Shown here: positions 5,254 to 11,964 of the stretch, one piece after another
Layout: each line of letters starts with the position of its first letter
How positions within the stretch are numbered: the stretch's first letter is position 1
Assembly (NCBI GenBank): GCA_030640325.1
Contig: DAOWJM010000096.1
Span: 1 to 14,152 of the forward strand
DNA from: Dehalococcoidia bacterium
Lineage (GTDB): Bacteria; Chloroflexota; Dehalococcoidia; Dehalococcoidales; BS750m-G39
DNA: 14,152 bases
Direction of reading: 5' to 3'
Translations under genes and position numbers: made by a program
Notes under the pieces: generated by a model
The model's input: only the letters and a program-made list of their open reading frames with translations
The model's database searches: none
Told to the model about the DNA's origin: nothing

Positions 5254-5365
5254 AGTGTTAGCCACTCGCACCTGACGAAGCACATCAAAGTATCGCAAAC
5301 AGGTACTTCCAAGCATCAGTACTAGTACCCCAGAATTTCTGCGAAACAGGAGATGAGGCGTTATA

Positions 5366-6091
5366 ATGCGTAAAGAAAAGATTAATAAAGGTATTATTCT
5401 GGCTGCTGGCGATGGTGACCGTTTAGGACATCTAACCATCACCTGTCCCAAGGTTCTGTTGTCTGTGAAAGAGGAGGCTCCACTAATTAGTTATCCCATT
5501 GAGACATTAGCTGCTGTCGGCATTAGTGATATTGCGATTGTGGTTGGTTACTTGGGAGATAAAGTCATAGAGGTACTAGGCAATGGCAATGACTTTGGTG
5601 TGAGGTTGCAATATATCTACAACTCTGATTATCTCGGAGGCAATGCCGTCTCAGTATATAAGGCTAGAGAGTGGGTGCAAGGAGAGCCAGTCATTTTATG
5701 TATGGGAGACCACTTAATTGATGGAGAGATAGTAAAGCGTCTTCTGGACAGGCAGGTCTTCAATGAAACGCTTTGTATTGATTATGCGCCGGCTCACCAC
5801 CATGAACTGGCTGAGGCAACCAAGGTCGCTGTTGATGGCACTGGTTGTATTAAGGACATTGGCAAGGATCTTGCTTACTGGGATGCTCTCGATGCCGGAG
5901 TCTTTCTGCTGACAGAGAACTTCTTTCGGGCTCTAAACGAGCTTGTTCAATACCGTGGCACCGACGTTGAAATCAGTGATGTTGTCCGCTTCTTAGTCAG
6001 CCGGGGACATCGTTTTGATACCTGCGATGTTAGCGGCTGCTTCTGGGCAGATGTAGATACTAAGGAAGATTTAGACCTGGTAAGGGGGTAG
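5366..6091 (+). CDS. Nucleotidyltransferase, probably CTP:inositol-1-phosphate cytidylyltransferase
   Basis: 241 aa. It should activate a sugar or inositol phosphate by transfer of a nucleotide from NTP. It carries the family signature LAAGDGDRL (12-20) with PK at 28-29 and the metal-binding aspartate in MGDH (Asp115), then ATKVAVDGTGCIKDIGK (from about 151) and DAGVFLL. MGDH and the IGK/DAGVFL segments resemble the cytidylyltransferase (IPCT) domain of the di-myo-inositol-phosphate pathway. The next gene, 2 bp away, is a CDP-alcohol phosphotransferase, the other half of that pathway, which in several organisms is fused to IPCT. Substrate is inferred from these two facts; a CDP-choline or CDP-ethanolamine type substrate is the alternative. 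A GAGG-type RBS precedes the ATG. Confidence 0.8.
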   Translation: MRKEKINKGIILAAGDGDRLGHLTITCPKVLLSVKEEAPLISYPIETLAAVGISDIAIVVGYLGDKVIEVLGNGNDFGVRLQYIYNSDYLGGNAVSVYKAREWVQGEPVILCMGDHLIDGEIVKRLLDRQVFNETLCIDYAPAHHHELAEATKVAVDGTGCIKDIGKDLAYWDALDAGVFLLTENFFRALNELVQYRGTDVEISDVVRFLVSRGHRFDTCDVSGCFWADVDTKEDLDLVRG

Positions 6092-6093
6092 GG

Positions 6094-6744
6094 ATGGGGG
6101 CTGTGTATGATGGCTACATTTCCAAGCACATTAACAGGAAGATATCAGAGCCAATAGCACGGCTATTGGCAAAGACAAAAGTAACACCTAATCAGACGAC
6201 CTGGGCAGCATTCGGCATCGCGCTGCTGTCTTTTGTTAGCTTCATTCTTGGCCACAATATAATAGCCGGCATTCTGGTCCAGCTATCATCTATCGTTGAT
6301 GGTATAGATGGAAGCCTAGCTCGGCTTAAAGGCATGTCCTCGGAGTTCGGCGGTTTTCTGGACTCTGTACTTGACCGGTATGCTGACATCTTGATAGTGC
6401 TGGGGCTTATTTTATGGTCTTCGTCCCATGAGACATATTCCGGCATTTGGCTAGCCGGCCTTCTAGCTATTACCGGTACCATTTGTATTAGCTATACCAG
6501 AGCGCGCATTAGCCCAAATCATCGGCATCTATTTGATAAAGGATTCAAGTCCCTGGCCTCACGTGATATAAGACTTTTCCTGATAATGCTCGGGGCAGTC
6601 ATCGGGCAAGCATACTTCTGTCTTATCGTCATCGCCGTTTTGACCAACGTAGTAGTTTTCTACAGGCTCATTTACATGTATAGATATCTAGGGCAAAAGG
6701 ACAACCAATCTGAACCCATCTCACAAAGTAGCGAAGACCCATAA
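6094..6744 (+). CDS. CDP-alcohol phosphotransferase, probably di-myo-inositol-phosphate phosphate synthase-like
   Basis: 216-aa integral membrane enzyme. The complete CDP-alcohol phosphotransferase motif is present: Asp69-x2-Asp72-Gly73-x2-Ala76-Arg77-x8-Gly86-x3-Asp90-x3-Asp94. Several hydrophobic segments follow (about 36-68, 97-107, 115-132, 160-195), giving roughly six membrane helices as usual for the family. It would transfer the CMP-linked inositol phosphate made by the preceding enzyme to a second alcohol such as inositol-1-phosphate, or to a lipid alcohol as in phosphatidylinositol-type synthesis. The ATG lies 2 bp after the upstream stop, with AGGGGGTAGGG as RBS, so the two are co-translated. 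Acceptor identity cannot be read from sequence alone. Confidence 0.85.
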   Translation: MGAVYDGYISKHINRKISEPIARLLAKTKVTPNQTTWAAFGIALLSFVSFILGHNIIAGILVQLSSIVDGIDGSLARLKGMSSEFGGFLDSVLDRYADILIVLGLILWSSSHETYSGIWLAGLLAITGTICISYTRARISPNHRHLFDKGFKSLASRDIRLFLIMLGAVIGQAYFCLIVIAVLTNVVVFYRLIYMYRYLGQKDNQSEPISQSSEDP

Positions 6745-6791
6745 AACATTGTCGACCGCACTTTCAATTTCAAGTACTTTAGGGATAAGCA

Positions 6792-7421
6792 ATGATTATC
6801 CAATGTGATTTTGATGGCACCATTATCAGAAACAATCTCGGTGTTCTGCTTAGAGAAAAATATTCTTGTAGTGACTGGCAAAGGATTGATTCAGATTATC
6901 TTCACGGCCATCTAACTGTTGAGCAGAGCAATAAACTACAGTTTGCTCTCATTAAAGAACCTAAAGAGAGACTTCAAGAATTCGTTCGCCAGCATATTGA
7001 GCTAAGACCGGGCTTTGTAGAATTTGTCAGGTATTGTCAGGAGAGCGCTATGCCCTTTGTCATCGTTAGTAGTGGACTTGATTTTTACATTGAACCTGTA
7101 TTAGTAGAGATTGGTATGCCGGATTTAGAATTACACTGTGGGCGAACCTCCTTTAGCCGCGATGGCATTGATGTATCCTACTATGACCCTGAGGGGAATA
7201 TCATCAACCACGGATTCAAGGAAAAGTATTTGACCTGGCTGAAAAAACGGGGTAAGAATATCATCTATTTAGGGGACGGGCTCTCTGACCTCGAGGCGGC
7301 ACGTCAGGCTGACTATGTATTTGCTACGGGTCACCTAGAGAGATTATTAAATACCGAAGCAGTTGCCTGTAGTGCTTTTTCTGACTTTTACGATTTACTG
7401 CATCAAGTTCGCCTTATTTGA
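6792..7421 (+). CDS. HAD-family phosphatase, candidate phosphatase of the inositol-phosphodiester pathway
   Basis: 209 aa. HAD motifs are complete: DFDGT (nucleophile Asp6, acid/base Asp8), VSSG (Ser93-Ser94), a lysine at 143 or 145 (FKEKY) and GDGLSD (Asp162, Asp166). The insert between motifs I and II is helical, as in the HAD-IB group that includes phosphoserine phosphatase and MtnX. It starts 47 bp after the phosphotransferase gene on the same strand with AGGGA as RBS, probably in the same operon. Di-inositol-phosphate synthase makes a phosphorylated intermediate that must be dephosphorylated, so this enzyme is a natural candidate. That assignment rests on neighbourhood; a role in serine or methionine-salvage metabolism is possible. 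Confidence 0.8.
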   Translation: MIIQCDFDGTIIRNNLGVLLREKYSCSDWQRIDSDYLHGHLTVEQSNKLQFALIKEPKERLQEFVRQHIELRPGFVEFVRYCQESAMPFVIVSSGLDFYIEPVLVEIGMPDLELHCGRTSFSRDGIDVSYYDPEGNIINHGFKEKYLTWLKKRGKNIIYLGDGLSDLEAARQADYVFATGHLERLLNTEAVACSAFSDFYDLLHQVRLI

Positions 7422-7454
7422 TAATTCAGTGCTATGCGGGCCGGTTTTACTCAC

Positions 7455-7496
7455 ATTTCCCCACCCACACAGCTCTATGATGGAGTTTGGGGAAAT
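7455..7496. other. Inverted repeat downstream of the HAD gene
   Basis: ATTTCCCCA (7455-7463) and TGGGGAAAT (7488-7496) form a perfect 9-bp stem with a 24-nt loop, 34 bp after the HAD stop. There is no T-tract, so it may be a transcript-stabilising hairpin or a weak terminator between this operon and the convergent tRNA-Gln. Nothing else is seen in 7422-7592. Confidence 0.4.
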
Positions 7497-7592
7497 CAAG
7501 CTCAGGAAGGAAGCTGTATAAACTGATGGCATGTGCAGTGGCGTAAAGGGATAAGCAGCTGAGAAGCGCTTGAGGTAATAATATTACCATTA

Positions 7593-7666
7593 TGGCTGGG
7601 GAAGTAGGATTCGAACCTACCCCGGCGGATCCAGAGTCCGCTGTCCTACCACTAGACTATTCCCCA
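7593..7666 (-). tRNA. tRNA-Gln(CTG), CCA encoded
   Basis: The acceptor TGGGGAA/TTCCCCA (U1-A72, as typical for tRNA-Gln) has discriminator G followed by an encoded CCA (7595-7593). The anticodon stem GCGGA/TCCGC closes the loop CTCTGGA (anticodon CTG); the T stem is GTAGG/CCTAC. Confidence 0.97.
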
Positions 7667-7676
7667 GCACACCAAG

Positions 7677-7705
7677 ATTATAGCTATTAGCGCCAGAAGT
7701 GTCAA
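7677..7705 (-). promoter_or_regulatory. Perfect consensus sigma70 promoter of tRNA-Gln
   Basis: On the minus strand TTGACA (7705-7700), exactly 17 bp, then TATAAT (7682-7677). The start is expected within a few bases of the tRNA 5' end (about 7670). The sequence to 7834 contains no supported gene. Confidence 0.85.
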
Positions 7706-7834
7706 AGACACACGTATACCGTGGGAGCGCCGGTGTATGCATGGGGGGAAGTCGAATAAAAGGAAGCAAATTGCTGAAAGACGTTGGTGTTCCAAGAAAT
7801 GTACATCAACCAGAAGATACTCTCGCGCTCAACA

Positions 7835-8311
7835 TTAGTAAACCACCTGTACCTCGATTTTATAGTCGGCTATCTGTCTATAGCTATACACTGGTTCACC
7901 ATCCTGCAACAAAGGGGGAGGTGCCGCAATTTCAAAGTCGTAAGTTTGACCAGGTGCAACGTCATATTCAAATATAGACGAGGAACATAAAAATTCCCCA
8001 GCACTGTCCAAAAACTCAACCGTAACCTTAACGCAGCCAATAATAGACCCGCCAGTATTTTCTGCTTGAATGCTTACCACAGGCACACCATCTTTGTCTC
8101 TACTCATACTGTGGCTTAGTATTTCAAACTTGCCTGGCGTTGTTTCTGGCGGCGGCGGTGGCACTTCCTCTTCTGGCGGTGGTACTTCCTCTTCTGGCGG
8201 CAGTACTTCCTCTTCTGGTGGCGGTGGTGGTACTTCCTCTTCTGGTGGTGGGGTAGGACAGCCGATAGCAACCAAACTGATGGCTAACAACAATGCTACC
8301 GGGATTAGCAA
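7835..8311 (-). CDS. Lipoprotein with a Pro/Glu repeat stalk; start region frameshifted at an A8 run
   Basis: 158 aa from TTG at 8311. The hydrophobic core and lipobox (LVAIGC, Cys18) mark a secreted lipoprotein. Residues 19-55 are repeats of the type PPPEEEV, a likely extended stalk, followed by a domain of about 100 residues with FEILSHSMS and VTVEFLDSAGEFL, resembling FxLYD-type beta domains. The TTG start lacks an RBS and the signal peptide lacks its usual basic N-terminus. Thirteen bases upstream a GTG (8324) with a strong RBS (GGGGGAGGGG, 8340-8331) begins a Lys-Lys reading frame, but it is out of frame by one base across eight A's (8314-8321). With seven A's the protein would begin Met-Lys-Lys-Ile-Leu-Leu-Ile, a normal signal peptide. 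Confidence 0.8.
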   Translation of the reverse strand: MLIPVALLLAISLVAIGCPTPPPEEEVPPPPPEEEVLPPEEEVPPPEEEVPPPPPETTPGKFEILSHSMSRDKDGVPVVSIQAENTGGSIIGCVKVTVEFLDSAGEFLCSSSIFEYDVAPGQTYDFEIAAPPPLLQDGEPVYSYRQIADYKIEVQVVY

Positions 8312-8503
8312 TATTTTTTTTCACCTGTTTCCCCTCCCCCTTGTAATTAAATGCCACTGTTATCTGACGAACTGCAATAATTGACCAATTTACCACTCTT
8401 TTATGTAGACTATCTTAATTATCCCCTGATAAAAGTTGCTCCGTGACTTTTGTTGAGATAGCACTACCTATACCATAACTTACATATGATGTCAATGGAC
8501 GAA

Positions 8504-8532
8504 TTGACTCATAATTATTGTAAGGGCACAAT
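8504..8532 (+). promoter_or_regulatory. Candidate promoter for rnc and following genes
   Basis: TTGACT (8504-8509), a 17-bp spacer, then CACAAT (8527-8532); the start would be near 8539, about 108 nt before rnc. The -10 matches only 4 of 6. The rest of 8397-8646 is AT-rich with no gene seen. I did not identify an RNase III autoregulatory hairpin. Confidence 0.4.
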
Positions 8533-8646
8533 GAAATGCCTATTGATATAACAGAGTGAGGTTAATAGCAGAACATCTCAAATAAGTCCATTTGACACCG
8601 CAGGCTCGACCCTTTATGCTGAACTACCAAGACAGGAGGCTGAGCC

Positions 8647-9348
8647 TTGGCTGATTTAGCAGCGCTGCAACAAACCCTGGGCGTCTGGTTTAACGACCCG
8701 CCTCTCCTAGAGCAAGCCCTGGTTCATAGCTCCTATGTCAACGAAAACCCAGGCTTTGCCCCCGCCTCCAATGAAAGGCTTGAGTTCTTGGGCGATGCTA
8801 TTTTAGGCTTTATAGTTGCTGAAGAGCTATATCAGCGCTTCTCCCAATTCAGTGAAGGGGAGATGACCAAACTCCGCTCATCTCTGGTGCGCCGAGATGC
8901 CCTGTCCCGTATGGCAAGAGCTATCAGCCTGGGCAATTACCTCTATCTGGGAAAAGGAGAGGAGGCAAGTGGTGGGCGGCGTAAGCCGGCTAACCTGGCA
9001 GGAGCTTTAGAAGCGCTAATAGCCGCTATTTTCCTCGACCGGGGCTTATCTGCCGCCAGGGATTTCGTCCTGAGGTCAGCCGATAAAGAGCTAAATAAGG
9101 TGCTGAGCCAAGGGATAGAGCCTGATTATAAATCACAACTACAGGAGATTATCCAGGCTAGGCAGCAACAAACGCCTACCTACAAGGTAATAGAAGCAGT
9201 GGGACCAGACCACGATAGAGCGTTTACCGTTGAGGTGAGGGTAGGTGATACCGTTCTGGGCAGGGGGTCAGGCAAAAGTAAAAAAGTGGCTGAGACAGAG
9301 GCTGCCCGCTCGGCTTTAGACCAGCTTTCAGCCAACTTTACACAATAA
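8647..9348 (+). CDS. rnc: Ribonuclease III
   Basis: 233-aa double-stranded RNA endonuclease acting in rRNA and mRNA processing. The catalytic domain has NERLEFLGDAIL (42-53) with Glu43, Glu46 and Asp50 (E. coli Glu38, Glu41, Asp45) and Glu122 in LEALIAAIFLD (E. coli Glu117). The position of E. coli Asp114 is Gly119 (NLAGALEAL), an unusual residue at a metal-site position. The C-terminal double-stranded-RNA-binding domain spans about 159-229 (DYKSQLQE, then GRGSGKSKKVAETEAARSAL). The start is TTG with AGGAGG (8634-8639) 7 nt upstream, which decides the start. Length is normal for the family. Confidence 0.96.
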   Translation: MADLAALQQTLGVWFNDPPLLEQALVHSSYVNENPGFAPASNERLEFLGDAILGFIVAEELYQRFSQFSEGEMTKLRSSLVRRDALSRMARAISLGNYLYLGKGEEASGGRRKPANLAGALEALIAAIFLDRGLSAARDFVLRSADKELNKVLSQGIEPDYKSQLQEIIQARQQQTPTYKVIEAVGPDHDRAFTVEVRVGDTVLGRGSGKSKKVAETEAARSALDQLSANFTQ

Positions 9349-9412
9349 CTCCCCTTTGCTAAACTTCAATTAACCATGCCTTCAGTTATCATGCTCAAAT
9401 AGAGGTGTTACT

Positions 9413-9565
9413 ATGGCGAGGCGAGATAAAAGATGGAGAGAACGGAAGAAACCTAAAAAGGATGATAAGAAAATAGCCCCCACTACTATCTTGCCGCCTC
9501 CAGTAACAGTGGAAGTGGTTAAAAAGGGGAAAAAGCGAAAAGAGGAAGAGGAGGAGAAAAGATAG
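9413..9565 (+). CDS. Small charged protein, 50 aa, unknown function
   Basis: Reads MARRDKRWRERKKPKKDDKK, a short Pro/Thr/Val-rich middle, then a Lys/Glu-rich tail ending EEEEEKR. The start ATG has AGAGGTG (9401-9407) upstream. The Lys/Arg-rich N-terminus suggests nucleic-acid or ribosome contact, but no domain is recognised. It lies between rnc and the radical SAM gene. Its TAG stop overlaps the upstream extension of that gene's frame (ATAG at 9562-9565), and its A/G-rich tail provides the AGGAGG that would serve the next gene. It is thus either a real leader gene or part of a frameshifted fusion. Confidence 0.55.
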   Translation: MARRDKRWRERKKPKKDDKKIAPTTILPPPVTVEVVKKGKKRKEEEEEKR

Positions 9566-10497
9566 CTGCTTACCAACAGCTCCATGATAGCGGGGAGTTA
9601 AAGGCTCGAGCTGAGAAAGCCAAATCAATACTGGAAGAGTGCCATATGTGCCCCCGCCGGTGCGGTGTCAATCGCTTGGCGGGTGAGAGCGGTGAGTGCC
9701 AGGTTACCACTCAGGTCATAGTCTCTAGTTATGATCCTCACTTCGGAGAGGAAGCCCCTCTGGTGGGCAGGCATGGCTCAGGGACTATCTTCTTCACCTA
9801 CTGTAATCTACACTGCACCTTTTGCCAAAACTACACCATAAGCCAGCTAGGTGAGGGGAGCCCGGTAGATAAGGCGAAACTGGCCGGGATGATGCTCTCA
9901 CTTCAGGCTAGGGGCTGCCACAATATAAATCTGGTCAGCCCTACTCACGTTGTGCCTTACATCCTGGAGGCTTTGGAGCTGGCAGCGGATAAAGGGCTCC
10001 ATCTACCCCTGGTCTATAACACCGGCGGCTATGATACTATAGAAACATTGGAGCTATTAGACGGCGTTGTTGATATCTATATGCCTGATATGAAGTACTC
10101 CGATGAGAAAATCGCTGAGCAGTTATCGGGGATAAAAGACTACCCCAAAGTAAATAAAGCCGCTGTCAAGGAGATGCACCGTCAGGTGGGCGACCTCCAG
10201 CTAGATGAGCAGGGCATAGCCCAGCGCGGTCTCCTGGTGCGTCACCTGGTGTTACCTAATGGGCTAGCTGGAACTGAGGAAGTGGTAAGGTTCCTTGCCC
10301 AAGAGGTCTCCGCCAATACCTACCTAAACATTATGGCTCAGTATCACCCCTGCTATAAAGCTTTTGATATGCCCCAGCTTGCTCGCCCTCTGCTCAGGCA
10401 GGAGTTCTACGAAGCTCTTGACCTGGCTCACCAGCAAGGTCTATACAGACTGGATAAAGAGCAATTCCCGCTCCCACTGAGGTTCGTCCTGAGATAA
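9562..10497 (+). CDS. Radical SAM protein, COG1313/PflX type (putative PFL-activating-enzyme relative)
   Basis: Radical SAM enzyme with the cluster motif CxxxCxxC in YCNLHCTFCQ (Cys53, 57 and 60 counted from the ATG at 9646) and a second cysteine group near the N-terminus (CHMCPRRC, then GECQ). Its glycyl-radical-activating function is only a family label; the true substrate is unknown. The usual ATG start (9646) would give 283 aa but would remove the first conserved Cys and the upstream family segment YQQLHDSGELKARAEKAK. That segment is encoded in the open frame upstream, where no ATG, GTG or TTG occurs before a stop at 9520. An ATA at 9562 has AGGAGG (9549-9554) exactly 7 nt before it and overlaps the preceding stop, so I place the start there (311 aa) with reserve. 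Confidence 0.85.
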   Translation: MAAYQQLHDSGELKARAEKAKSILEECHMCPRRCGVNRLAGESGECQVTTQVIVSSYDPHFGEEAPLVGRHGSGTIFFTYCNLHCTFCQNYTISQLGEGSPVDKAKLAGMMLSLQARGCHNINLVSPTHVVPYILEALELAADKGLHLPLVYNTGGYDTIETLELLDGVVDIYMPDMKYSDEKIAEQLSGIKDYPKVNKAAVKEMHRQVGDLQLDEQGIAQRGLLVRHLVLPNGLAGTEEVVRFLAQEVSANTYLNIMAQYHPCYKAFDMPQLARPLLRQEFYEALDLAHQQGLYRLDKEQFPLPLRFVLR

Positions 10498-10501
10498 AGC
10501 G

Positions 10502-10792
10502 ATGAGCAATACTGATTTAGCCTCGGTTCAGGCAATAGTATATGGCTATGTTCAAGGCGTCTTCTTCCGCGCCTTTGTATCCCGAAGAGCCACTGAGCTA
10601 GGTCTAACCGGCTATGTGCGCAATTTGCCCAACAGTGAAGCAGTAGAGGTAAACGCTGAAGGAGAAAGAAAGCGGTTGGAAGAGCTAATCAGTCACCTTA
10701 AGGTGGGACCGCCTACAGCTAGGGTGGAAAGGGTGGTAACCAACTGGTCAGAATATACTGGAAGTTATTCCGAGTTCAGTATAAGGTATTAG
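10502..10792 (+). CDS. acyP: Acylphosphatase
   Basis: 96-aa enzyme that hydrolyses acyl phosphates. The family signature is present: GYVQGVFFR (15-23) with the phosphate-binding Arg23, and GYVRNLPN (37-44) with the catalytic Asn41; the usual Gly before FR is Phe here, a common variant. Length is typical. It starts 4 bp after the radical SAM stop without a strong RBS, suggesting translational coupling in the rnc-to-acyP operon. Its stop codon overlaps the convergent stop of the gene at 10789-11178. Confidence 0.95.
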   Translation: MSNTDLASVQAIVYGYVQGVFFRAFVSRRATELGLTGYVRNLPNSEAVEVNAEGERKRLEELISHLKVGPPTARVERVVTNWSEYTGSYSEFSIRY

Positions 10793-11178
10793 GGAACCGG
10801 TCTCAGTCCATAGTAATGCTCATTCCCAAGGAGGCGAGATAGAATCTCTGCTGAGGTGCGGTAGGTATCACCACACCACTCACTTAACTGCTTGCCCAGT
10901 TGCTCCAAATCAAGGGGTTGGTTACCATTAGCCAGAAAAAGCCGAAATATACTCTCTAAAATAGGCGACCTATCAGTAACAAATTCAGGTGTCTTGGAGC
11001 AGCAATCCCTGATATTAGATAGAAGGTCAGCAGCCGAAATCCCCTCCTTGCCCCCCTCCAGCCGCTCACGGCATTGGGGACACAAGCAGCCCTGAGCCAG
11101 AATAAAAAATGAGCGATTATGCTGCTCCAGCCAATCTAAATCAATAAACCAGCGCGGACTGGGTTGGTCATTACTCAT
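10789..11178 (-). CDS. Unknown 129-aa protein with a Cys motif
   Basis: I chose the ATG at 11178 (MSNDQPSPRWFIDLDW) over an upstream TTG at 11193. It has a cysteine group CLCPQC (about residues 31-36), a second Cys pair (about 59-60) and a hydrophilic helical C-terminus (LDLEQLGKQLSEW, then RTSAEILSRLL). The CxCxxC may bind a metal. It follows the DUF362 gene by 21 bp on the same strand, at the end of the molybdenum-cofactor operon. I do not recognise a named domain. The fold could be a small DNA- or RNA-binding protein, but this is a guess. Confidence 0.75.
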   Translation of the reverse strand: MSNDQPSPRWFIDLDWLEQHNRSFFILAQGCLCPQCRERLEGGKEGISAADLLSNIRDCCSKTPEFVTDRSPILESIFRLFLANGNQPLDLEQLGKQLSEWCGDTYRTSAEILSRLLGNEHYYGLRPVP

Positions 11179-11199
11179 ACTCTCTACCCACAAAATCGC

Positions 11200-11949
11200 T
11201 TAGCTTTCAAGTCCCACTCTAGCTTCCTTAATCAAATCAAGGTAATCTGTCTTAAGCCCCAGTATCCTTGAAGCTTCAGTATCTACCTCATAAGGCTCAC
11301 CAACGAAAACATTGCCACACTCCTCAACCCAACCCTGCGTGGGGTCCTCTTGCCCAATGAACTTTTGGCGAGCTTCAATAATCCCCAGGTCAAAGGGTAG
11401 GGTAAAATAGAGGTCAGCTACCACCTTGTCAATCCCCAGACTATATAAAGCTTCCCAGCCCCATGGTGCCCCTCCCCCATACTTGCTGCTGGGCAGCACT
11501 GAGAGTAGGTTCACTATGCTAAGGCTTCCTCTACCCTTAACCACCTTTAATGGGGCCACCGTCATCAAGTAGTCGCAAGATAAGATAACGTTAGGCACCC
11601 AGAAGGTAGGCACAGCTAAGGGCTTAGGTAAAGGATTATCTACCTCTACCCAGATACAATCCTTCACATCCAGCGTCAATACCCGAGGAAAATTGTAACC
11701 CAATGCCTGGTATATGGGATAGACTGGTTCCCCTCCGGGGGTACCCTCAAGTATTAGAACATCGGCATCACTAACCTGCCTGATACCCTCTATTATCGCC
11801 GATAGCATACTCTGGCTGGTAGTCACTGGATATGATACCGGGTAAGCTGCGCTGGGTTTAATCAAAACGCGCCGCACCCTGGATATTACCGATGGTGGTT
11901 CAAAGATAAACCCCGAAGCATCAAATATCAAGCCTTCCTCCTCAACCAA
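11200..11949 (-). CDS. DUF362-domain protein
   Basis: 249 aa. Features of the DUF362 family include VLIKPSAAYP near residue 28, ILEGTPGG (about 66-73) and LSCDYLMTVAPLKVV with NLLSVLPSSKYG (about 123-158). Function of the family is unclear; some members are fused to ferredoxin domains, but no CxxCxxC cluster is present here. The start is uncertain. TTG at 11949 lies 15 nt after the moeA stop with no adjacent RBS, whereas TTG at 11931 (six codons in) has GAGGAGG 5 nt upstream and may be the real start. It is the third gene of the mobA-moeA operon, so a link to molybdoenzymes is possible. Confidence 0.82.
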   Translation of the reverse strand: MVEEEGLIFDASGFIFEPPSVISRVRRVLIKPSAAYPVSYPVTTSQSMLSAIIEGIRQVSDADVLILEGTPGGEPVYPIYQALGYNFPRVLTLDVKDCIWVEVDNPLPKPLAVPTFWVPNVILSCDYLMTVAPLKVVKGRGSLSIVNLLSVLPSSKYGGGAPWGWEALYSLGIDKVVADLYFTLPFDLGIIEARQKFIGQEDPTQGWVEECGNVFVGEPYEVDTEASRILGLKTDYLDLIKEARVGLES

Positions 11950-11964
11950 TTTAATGTCAACCGA

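Noticed and set aside
7699..7990. Two plus-strand reading frames after tRNA-Gln
   Set aside because: Both lack RBS and recognisable composition and overlap the lipoprotein 3' end and the tRNA-Gln promoter.
8150..8250. Short direct repeats as a possible CRISPR or iteron array
   Set aside because: They are in-frame codon repeats for PPPEEEV in the lipoprotein, without spacers.
8070..8384. Plus-strand Gly/Ser-rich reading frame
   Set aside because: It is the antisense of the Pro/Glu repeat of the lipoprotein, with no RBS or family features.
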